NCBI GenBank assembly: GCA_024742475.1
Contig: JANSYI010000038.1
Span: 16,072-80,071 of the forward strand
Length of the DNA: 64,000 bases
Direction of reading: 5' to 3'
Source of the DNA: a bacterium
Lineage (GTDB): Bacteria > Myxococcota_A > Polyangia > Nannocystales > Nannocystaceae
The notes below the pieces were generated by a model. The model was given only the letters and a program-made list of their open reading frames with translations, did not search any database and was not told the DNA's origin. Each line of letters begins with the position of its first letter. The stretch's first letter is position 1. The position numbers were made by a program, and so were the translations under genes. This document shows, in pieces, positions 59,041-64,000 of the stretch.

Positions 59041-59292
59041 ATGGAGCGCATGGGGGAGCTGCAGAGTGCGGAAGTGAGGGCGGCGTTCGAGCGAGCGCTT
59101 CTACAGGCGGCGGCCGAGAATATGCGAGCCGCGGCGGCGCTGATCGTCGGCGGTTCTCCGCCGGGCCATGAGGCGCTCACCGACGCGGGAGTGCTGTGCA
59201 CCGACGCGGGATCGTTGCTCGAGCTGGTCTACAACGAGCGGTTCCGTGCCGAGGCGGCCCAGGATGGTGATGATGACGAGATTCGAGCGTGA
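59041..59292 (+). CDS. Small helical protein
   Basis: 83 residues from ATG 59041 (second Met at 59050 possible): EVRAAFERALLQAAAENMRA, then ALTDAGVLCTDAGSLLELVY with an acidic tail. The sequence just before the start (CTGTAGAAAGATGGAG) resembles one at 38630-38645. The stop overlaps the next gene. No family is recognised. Confidence 0.5.
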   Translation: MERMGELQSAEVRAAFERALLQAAAENMRAAAALIVGGSPPGHEALTDAGVLCTDAGSLLELVYNERFRAEAAQDGDDDEIRA

Positions 59293-59489
59293 GGATGAGG
59301 TCGCCAGCGACGCAAGGGGAAGGACACTCGTCTCGGCACTGGAAGATGGCGGCGCAGCGGCGGCTTCGTCAGGTGTTGGCAATGCTCGAGGACGAATCGG
59401 CCGAGCCCGGCGACGCATTCGAGTTGCTCGAAGACGCCGAGGCGGCGATCGAGCAGCTGCAGCAGCAGCGGGAGGTGGGCGATGGGTGA
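59289..59489 (+). CDS. Small coiled-coil-like protein
   Basis: 66 residues: RRLRQVLAMLEDESAEPGDA, FELLEDAEAAIEQLQQQREV. It overlaps the preceding gene by 4 bp. It is probably a helical hairpin. No family is recognised. Confidence 0.45.
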   Translation: MRMRSPATQGEGHSSRHWKMAAQRRLRQVLAMLEDESAEPGDAFELLEDAEAAIEQLQQQREVGDG

Positions 59490-59503
59490 GTTGGTGGGGA
59501 CAG

Positions 59504-59521
59504 GCTAGCGCTAGCGCTAGC
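59504..59521. repeat. Triple GCTAGC palindrome
   Basis: Three head-to-tail copies of the palindrome GCTAGC, 15 bp after a stop codon. A double copy is at 60773-60784. It may be a protein-binding site or a family-specific intergenic repeat. Confidence 0.6.
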
Positions 59522-59630
59522 GGGCGTTGGTTCCGGAGGGGATTCGTGCGCTGGGAGGGAACCTGAAGCGAGTCGATGGCGAAGCCGCGCACGTCGCCGA
59601 CCGCTGATGCGCAGCCGTCGGCACGGCGCA

Positions 59631-60287
59631 TCAAGGCTGGTCGAGCTGCTCGATGGTCGTTTCGATGATGGCGCGGAACATCGCCGGCGTCGTCTCCTGT
59701 CCGAGCTTCTTGATGAGCCCCAAGGAGTGGCGCCCGTCGTAGGTCTCGGGGATCTGGTTGTAGAGCGAGCCCTTTGCGAACAGCACGAGGGCGCCTCGGA
59801 GAAGGCGGGTGATCGCGCGCGCATCGGCGGGGCAGTCGTCGTCCTCGAGGCGTGAGCGCTTGTCGTAGACGCCCGGCTCGAGCTCGGCGACCTCCTCCGA
59901 GTCGAACCTCGACCGATGTCGGTGGAACTCGGTGGGGGCCAGGGGGTCGAGGTTCAGGCGGAGGTAGGTCCAGTCGCCGGTGATGTCGTTGTCGAACCGT
60001 TCGAGCTGCAGGCTCGCAGGCTTCGCGATCACCACGGTGCTCCCATCGGTCTCGAGCTCGATGCAGCCGTCTTCGTGGGAGCGCCGTGCACCGCGCAGGT
60101 CAAGGCCGCCCGAGAGGGGAAAGAACATGTGGTTGTTCGGGGCCTCGGTGGCGACCTCGTCGAGGATCGCCACGATCGTGTCCAGGTCGGACCAGGCGGC
60201 TCGCGGCTTCGTCGAGTTCTGGTCGGCGACGCGGTTGAAGTCGACGACGGTCTTGCGACGCCACTGCAGCTTGGCCGAGGGATTCAT
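59631..60287 (-). CDS. 218-residue hypothetical protein
   Basis: It begins MNPSAKLQWRRKTVVDFNRV at ATG 60287. It is mixed alpha/beta (WSDLDTIVAILDEVATEAPN, CIELETDGSTVVIAKPASLQ, GDWTYLRLNLDPLAPTEFHR, AITRLLRGALVLFAKGSLYN). No TM or signal is seen. It looks like a real coding gene by composition. The family is unknown. Confidence 0.65.
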   Translation of the reverse strand: MNPSAKLQWRRKTVVDFNRVADQNSTKPRAAWSDLDTIVAILDEVATEAPNNHMFFPLSGGLDLRGARRSHEDGCIELETDGSTVVIAKPASLQLERFDNDITGDWTYLRLNLDPLAPTEFHRHRSRFDSEEVAELEPGVYDKRSRLEDDDCPADARAITRLLRGALVLFAKGSLYNQIPETYDGRHSLGLIKKLGQETTPAMFRAIIETTIEQLDQP

Positions 60288-60802
60288 CCGCCCAGAATGG
60301 TGCGGCGGCCGATCTCGGGCAAAGTGAATTCTGCTGCGGGCGATGTGGTCGCGCAGAGGCGGCCGACTGGTCCGAGCGCTGAGGACGCCGCACGGCGTGC
60401 GGGCTCCGCGTGCTACGGCCGAACGGCCGACGACGATGTCGACCTGACGACGCGGTCGCGTTCGAGGCGGCTGTCGAGGTCGGACCTGTCGTGCGAGTGG
60501 CTTGGCTTGCGCGACAGGGCGAGCTCGGCACACGCAAGGTCTGCCATGGCAGGAGGTCTTCCTTTTCCCCGTAGTGGGCGCAGATCCCATCTCCTCGCGG
60601 GCGATCAAGGTGCCCGGTACGGGCACTATGAGCTATGAACGGTGGTTGGTCACGTTTCTGGGCTGAAACGTGACCAAGTGAAGAGTCGCCGAATAGGTCT
60701 TCGGTCCTTGGCGCCCGGTTGGCCGGTTGGCCGGTACAGGTCGGGGTCCTGACCGGTGTCGAAATCTCCGGAGCTAGCGCTAGCGGCAGTACCATTTGCC
60801 GA
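60288..60802. other. Region upstream of the SLATT gene
   Basis: 515 bp with no convincing gene. It includes tandem CCGGTTGG units near 60714-60735 and the double GCTAGC palindrome at 60773-60784 just before the SLATT ATG, which may be regulatory. Confidence 0.4.
60773..60784. repeat. Double GCTAGC palindrome before the SLATT gene
   Basis: GCTAGCGCTAGC, 19 bp upstream of the ATG at 60803. It matches the triple copy at 59504. Its position suggests an operator. Confidence 0.5.
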
Positions 60803-61354
60803 ATGACGTGGCCCAGACACTCGGAGGACGAGTTTTGCGACCTGCTCAAGGACATGAAGCGCGGGAAGGCGAAGCATCTCGATGCCGCCCGAGGGAAGGC
60901 CATGTGGCACATGGCCTTAGGGGTTTCGAGCTTCCTTCTTAGCTCGCTTGCCGCAGCCGTAGGGGGGTTCCAGCCAGATGCGGAGCTTGAGGTCCTGAGC
61001 CATCTGAGCGTCGTAGCGTCTTCGATGGCCTCTGTCTTGGTAGGCCTGGTCACGTTCCTCCATCTTGAGAAGACGGTCGTAGGGCAGAGGGACGTCGGCA
61101 ACGAGTACGCGTCCTTATTTCGCGAGGGGAAGATTTTTCTCGCTGAGGCGCTTGACGGGCGGGTTGAGGAGGCAAAGTTCCTCGAAAAGCTGGAAGAGCT
61201 GCGTCGCAGGTATGACGAGCTGAACAAGGCTGCCGCACCGTATTCGGTGAGTCGTCGATCGGTTGCGACTGCGAGGAAGGGAGACAAGGAGTGGATGAAG
61301 AAAGGCGCCGTCAGGACGCGCGAGCGCATTAACGAACAAGAACAGCCCGGCTGA
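60803..61354 (+). CDS. SLATT-domain membrane protein
   Basis: 183 residues. The layout is an N-terminal helix (GKAKHLDAARGKAMWHMALG), two close TM helices (VSSFLLSSLAAAVGGF and SVVASSMASVLVGLVTFLHL) and a long coiled region (VVGQRDVGNEYASLFREGKI, KLEELRRRYDELNKAAAPYS). This matches SLATT (SMODS/SLOG-associating two-TM effector) proteins, which are predicted to form membrane pores as nucleotide-gated defence effectors. No cyclase or SLOG gene is adjacent, so it is an orphan here. Confidence 0.75.
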   Translation: MTWPRHSEDEFCDLLKDMKRGKAKHLDAARGKAMWHMALGVSSFLLSSLAAAVGGFQPDAELEVLSHLSVVASSMASVLVGLVTFLHLEKTVVGQRDVGNEYASLFREGKIFLAEALDGRVEEAKFLEKLEELRRRYDELNKAAAPYSVSRRSVATARKGDKEWMKKGAVRTRERINEQEQPG

Positions 61355-61369
61355 GACCAGGCTGTTCTT
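61338..61369. terminator. Perfect 10-bp hairpin at the end of the SLATT gene
   Basis: AAGAACAGCC, then a 12-nt loop that contains the TGA stop (61352-61354), then GGCTGTTCTT. A short T-rich stretch follows. It probably terminates transcription on either strand. Confidence 0.6.
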
Positions 61370-61394
61370 GATGAACAAAGCTTCTCCCTTGCTG

Positions 61395-61685
61395 TCAGGG
61401 TCGGCGTAGTTTTCTCGGGCAAATCCTCGCGAGTCCAGAGAAGCAGAGTCCATCGTCATCAAGGTGCGGCTCGTAGGTCGAGCAAGTGCCTAGGGGGGGG
61501 CGCGTACCAGCTTTCATGATGTCGATGGGCTCCACAGATCTCTCCTTTCGGGATGCTTCCAGCATCTTCTCGCTTGATGTAGTCGCACGAGATTCGATTT
61601 CGATTCCTGCCTCACGAAGAAATCTCCATTTTTCTTGAATACGGCGTTCCTTGGTGGGCTCGGTGGCGGGCGAGAACACCTTCAA
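61395..61685 (-). CDS. 96-residue hypothetical protein
   Basis: It begins MKVFSPATEPTKERRIQEKW and continues RFLREAGIEIESRATTSSEK. Lower GC than its neighbours and a mixed composition. It is convergent to the SLATT gene and ends near the hairpin. A small accessory gene is possible. No family is recognised. Confidence 0.4.
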   Translation of the reverse strand: MKVFSPATEPTKERRIQEKWRFLREAGIEIESRATTSSEKMLEASRKERSVEPIDIMKAGTRPPLGTCSTYEPHLDDDGLCFSGLARICPRKLRRP

Positions 61686-61758
61686 TCACGTTTCGGCGAT
61701 ATCTCGTGATCGAAGCGCGGGCCGGGGCCGGCGGCCTCGCGGCCGACGTGGACCTCGG

Positions 61759-62034
61759 TCAGGCGCCGTCGATGCAGACGTCTTCGACGCCCTCGACGTC
61801 GACGAGCACGTCTCGGCGTTGGGCATCGACGTCGACGAACTCGTACGTGCCAGGGGCGCTCACGCAGCGCGGGCAGTAGCCCGGCGTCGAGGTCTCGAAG
61901 GGGAACGTCGGCTGCTCGCAGCCGATGCACGGGCGAGCCTCCGTGCACCGCGAGGCGGTCTCGTCGCAGCAGTAGCAGCGCTGTGGGCCGGGGGTTCCGT
62001 TGGCCGCCGTCGGTCTGAGTTCCACGTCGGGCAC
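61759..62034 (-). CDS. Small zinc-ribbon protein
   Basis: 91 residues with several Cys: CYCCDETASRC, CIGCEQ, and YCPRCVSAPGTYEFVDV. The pairs can form one or two zinc ribbons. It may bind nucleic acid or protein. It is divergent from the recombinase gene at 62109. Confidence 0.65.
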   Translation of the reverse strand: MPDVELRPTAANGTPGPQRCYCCDETASRCTEARPCIGCEQPTFPFETSTPGYCPRCVSAPGTYEFVDVDAQRRDVLVDVEGVEDVCIDGA

Positions 62035-62108
62035 GGGTTCAGGATAGGACGGCGGAGCGGAGAGGGCAGGGCGGTCGGCCCTTTTAATCGCGATCGCGGC
62101 GTGCGATC

Positions 62109-62753
62109 ATGGTCGTCATGACGCAGCTGGCGATCGACTTCTCGGTGCGTCCTCGAGGTTCGGCGTCGAAGTCCGCGACGCAGGCCCCCTCGTCGGGCTC
62201 GACGCGGCCGCCCGAGGTGTACACGCGGGCCGAGGTGCAGCGGTTGCTCGACGGGCCGCTCGGGCGCAACGAGAACACCCGGACGCGGAACCGCGCGCTG
62301 TTGGTGGTGATGTGGCGGGCGGGGCTTCGGGTGAGCGAAGCCCTCGGCCTGCGCGTACATGATCTGCGGCCCAACGAGGGCGGGGTCTGGGTGCGGCGAG
62401 GGAAGGGCGGCAAGCCGCGGCTCGCGGGGATGGACCCGGAGTCGTTCGAGGCGCTGCAGCCGTGGCTCGAACTCCGCGGCGAGCTCGGGCTGGATCCCGC
62501 CGGGCCGGTCTTCTGCACGTTCACCGGGAACGCGGTGGAGTCGAGCTACGTGCGCCACATGTGCCGGCGGTTGCGGACCAAATTGGGCCTGTCGAAGCGG
62601 GTGCATGCCCACGCGCTGCGGCACACCCACGCGCACGAGCTGTTCCGCGAGGGGGTGGCCGAGAAGCTGATCCAGGTGCAGCTGGGGCACGCATCGCTGG
62701 AGTCGACCGACAAGTACCTGCGGAAGGCGGTTGTGCGCGCGCGCGGATGGTAG
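62109..62753 (+). CDS. Tyrosine recombinase, catalytic domain only
   Basis: 214 residues (start at 62109, or Met 62118 giving MTQLAIDFSVRP). It has the full catalytic set: Arg in WRAGLRVSEALGL, H-x-x-R in HAHALRHTHAHEL, His in LGHASLEST and Tyr in DKYLRKAV. The SAM-like core-binding domain normally before it is missing; only ~45 residues precede the fold. The enzyme resembles the one at 5491-6375 in layout. It probably acts with a partner or at a simple core site. Confidence 0.88.
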   Translation: MVVMTQLAIDFSVRPRGSASKSATQAPSSGSTRPPEVYTRAEVQRLLDGPLGRNENTRTRNRALLVVMWRAGLRVSEALGLRVHDLRPNEGGVWVRRGKGGKPRLAGMDPESFEALQPWLELRGELGLDPAGPVFCTFTGNAVESSYVRHMCRRLRTKLGLSKRVHAHALRHTHAHELFREGVAEKLIQVQLGHASLESTDKYLRKAVVRARGW

Positions 62754-62954
62754 CGATCCTGGTCGTCCTTCGCGTCCCGTGCCTATTTGCGGCTGAGCCG
62801 AATGGTGCCGTCTCGCATCAGCGCGTCCAGCAGCGTCAGCGAGTCGAGTCGAGGCGGGGTCCGGCGGGACTTGCCCAGCTACAGGAGAACCGCCGCTCGT
62901 TGCTCGTCGAGGACATCCGTACCGGAGCAAGCCGAGATCGGCGCGCTACGCTCT

Positions 62955-63179
62955 CTAGCGCCCTTGGTCGTCGGCCTGCTTGCGCGCGAGGTCGATGGCC
63001 TCTGCCTCTGTGCCTGCGAATCCGTTGCCGTGGGAAAACTCGGCGGGCCGGTTTCCACTGGGCATCGGGCACCACCAGCAGAAAGTCCATCTTCCGTCAG
63101 GACGGCGATCCATGATGACATCTCCGGCTGTTCCTTTGGCGCTCGTGAAGGCCGCAGCTTTGTGCTTCGTTTCTTCCAT
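62955..63179 (-). CDS. Small hypothetical protein
   Basis: 74 residues from ATG 63179 (MEETKHKAAAFTSAKGTAGD). A Trp-rich stretch (RRPDGRWTFCWWCPMPSGNR) and a helical end (EAEAIDLARKQADDQGR) give it coding character. No family is recognised. Confidence 0.5.
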   Translation of the reverse strand: MEETKHKAAAFTSAKGTAGDVIMDRRPDGRWTFCWWCPMPSGNRPAEFSHGNGFAGTEAEAIDLARKQADDQGR

Positions 63180-63339
63180 GGTCGAACCATCGCACGCGCT
63201 GGCAAGGAGCATTCGGTCGCTTTTGGGCCCATCCGTGCCGAGCTCGGCGTCTCACGGCCACCAGGGATCGAGGGTCCAGACGGCGAAGGCGGCCCGGTGC
63301 GGGTGGTCCGCTGCTGCGACGGCTCGGAGCGCATCGAAG
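63180..63339. other. Short region between small genes
   Basis: No gene with coding character was seen. Confidence 0.3.
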
Positions 63340-63632
63340 GGGCCGAGCTGGTCGTGTTCTTGGCGTCGAGTTCATCGAAGTCGTCCTGGTTCCACACGCC
63401 GAGGATGAAGGGGGCGCAGTGGCGCTCGGCGTCGGTGTGGAGGTTGTTTACGGCCCAGTGGTAGAGGCGTCGGGGTTTCAGGGGGCGAGGCCGGTCGCGT
63501 GCTCGAGGGCGTGGAAGGCTCGGGCGAGTAGGACGATGGCGACGCGGTGACGCGGTTGTTGCCCTCGCGCATCTGGGCATCTGGGCACGGGCACGGATCG
63601 CGAAATCGCGGGCTCGTTCGATGTCGACCATG
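63340..63632 (-). pseudogene. Frameshifted remnant gene near the right edge
   Basis: Protein-like fragments lie in different frames of the minus strand: MVDIERARDFAIRARAQ, then HRVAIVLLARAFHALEHATG, then RRLYHWAVNNLHTDAERHC and LGVWNQDDFDELDAKNT. They read as one gene only with frame changes. It sits beside an IS66-like start, so decay in a mobile-element zone is likely. Confidence 0.35.
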
Positions 63633-63782
63633 GGCGCAGTAGGGCCGCCCCGGTGGGGCGCATTTCGGACCAGCGTTGACTGGCCGTCCATCTGGCTGGG
63701 GACCGGGGCGGTGCGAACGACGTTTTCGGCGTCGTCTCTTGGTGCGAGCGGAATGAAGGTATCCTTGTCGAAAGGAAGCAGG

Positions 63783-63863
63783 ATGCCGAAAGTGTCTATG
63801 ACCGTGTTCAACGACTTCTTGGTGAAGTCTGGCGCTCCCAAGCAAACCGTCGTTGCGAAGTAA
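63783..63863 (+). CDS. Short frame with good RBS, probably truncated gene start
   Basis: GGAAGCAGG precedes ATG 63783, and the frame reads MPKVSMTVFNDFLVKSGAPK then QTVVAK and a stop. It looks like the beginning of a longer gene cut off by a stop. Low confidence. Confidence 0.3.
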   Translation: MPKVSMTVFNDFLVKSGAPKQTVVAK

Positions 63864-63918
63864 GCCCTCTACGGGCCGCCTCCCCCCCAAGCCGGCGCAC
63901 TTGGTGTAGCCGAAAGGC

Positions 63919-64000
63919 ATGGCGAGTCGACGTCGTAGCAAATCCGAGCGCCGAGAGTGGGCGCGGAAGTTTCAAGCGAGCGGCCTGAGCGGAGCCGAGT
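63919..64000 (+). CDS. Probable IS66-family first ORF, continues past the window
   Basis: From ATG 63919 the frame reads MASRRRSKSERREWARKFQA then SGLSGAE at the edge. The basic N-terminus plus W-x-x-x-F-x-x-SGLS pattern is typical of IS66-type accessory protein TnpA. The preceding GAAAGG is a usable ribosome-binding site. Only 27 codons are visible, so the call is tentative. Confidence 0.5.
   Translation, partial: MASRRRSKSERREWARKFQASGLSGAE

Overview
The DNA is GC-rich and bacterial. Long lipoproteins with Ser/Thr/Asp/Glu-rich linkers (42242-43750, 56521-57240), Ser/Thr kinases, an FHA-containing sigma-54 activator and many Pro/Gly-rich proteins point to a myxobacterium, most likely Nannocystaceae. 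This placement is inferred from protein style, not from a marker gene. Much of the window is accessory DNA: two Xer-like recombinases, integrase remnants, a rolling-circle-type Rep, a second putative Rep with iterons, a ParA/RHH pair, and several decayed genes. It could be an integrated plasmid/phage region or part of a large plasmid.

Layout. (1) 1-4161: a heavy-metal RND pair (adaptor, pump), entering from the left edge. (2) 4162-6569: a decayed PD-(D/E)XK nuclease and a catalytic-domain-only tyrosine recombinase with small overlapping genes. (3) 6570-16384: a yegP (DUF1508) gene split by a 9,455-bp insert flanked by the 8-bp direct repeat GAGGTTCT. The insert carries Rep, chromate transporter plus Tat-lipoprotein superoxide dismutase, a two-component system, a PepSY lipoprotein with an Asp/His tail, an alginate-export-type porin, and recombinase remnants. 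(4) 17127-35732: twenty minus-strand genes, mostly joined by 4-bp stop/start overlaps. About ten products have a membrane segment, several with the same design (N-terminal helix, then a basic stretch, then Pro/Gly linker and soluble domain). Others look like a lytic transglycosylase, a Cys/His/Asp protease-like protein, beta-rich coat-like proteins, a paralogous beta-rich pair and a 1455-residue DUF3560 protein. (5) 36517-42110: plus-strand control and replication genes: a 641-residue triple-repeat protein, a winged-helix Rep-like protein, a 56-bp-period iteron array, parA and an RHH gene. Regions 4 and 5 together look like one undescribed phage-plasmid or virus-like element, and are the main discovery candidate here.

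(6) 42242-49452: a signalling cluster. An RHH protein and an FHA/AAA+/Fis sigma-54 activator lie upstream of a kinase-kinase-membrane protein operon, which has a well-spaced -24/-12 promoter and upstream repeats that the activator could bind. (7) 49788-56007: a tightly overlapped operon with two small proteins, VgrG, a PAAR protein, an unknown 353-residue protein, a basic protein, an XRE regulator and one more gene, but no secretion-system core. (8) 56047-64000: small lineage-specific genes, two short regulator-like proteins facing each other, an orphan SLATT-domain protein, a zinc-ribbon protein, a second catalytic-only tyrosine recombinase and, at the right edge, what looks like the first ORF of an IS66-type element.

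All calls come from reading translated sequence and motifs. No database search or structure prediction was run.
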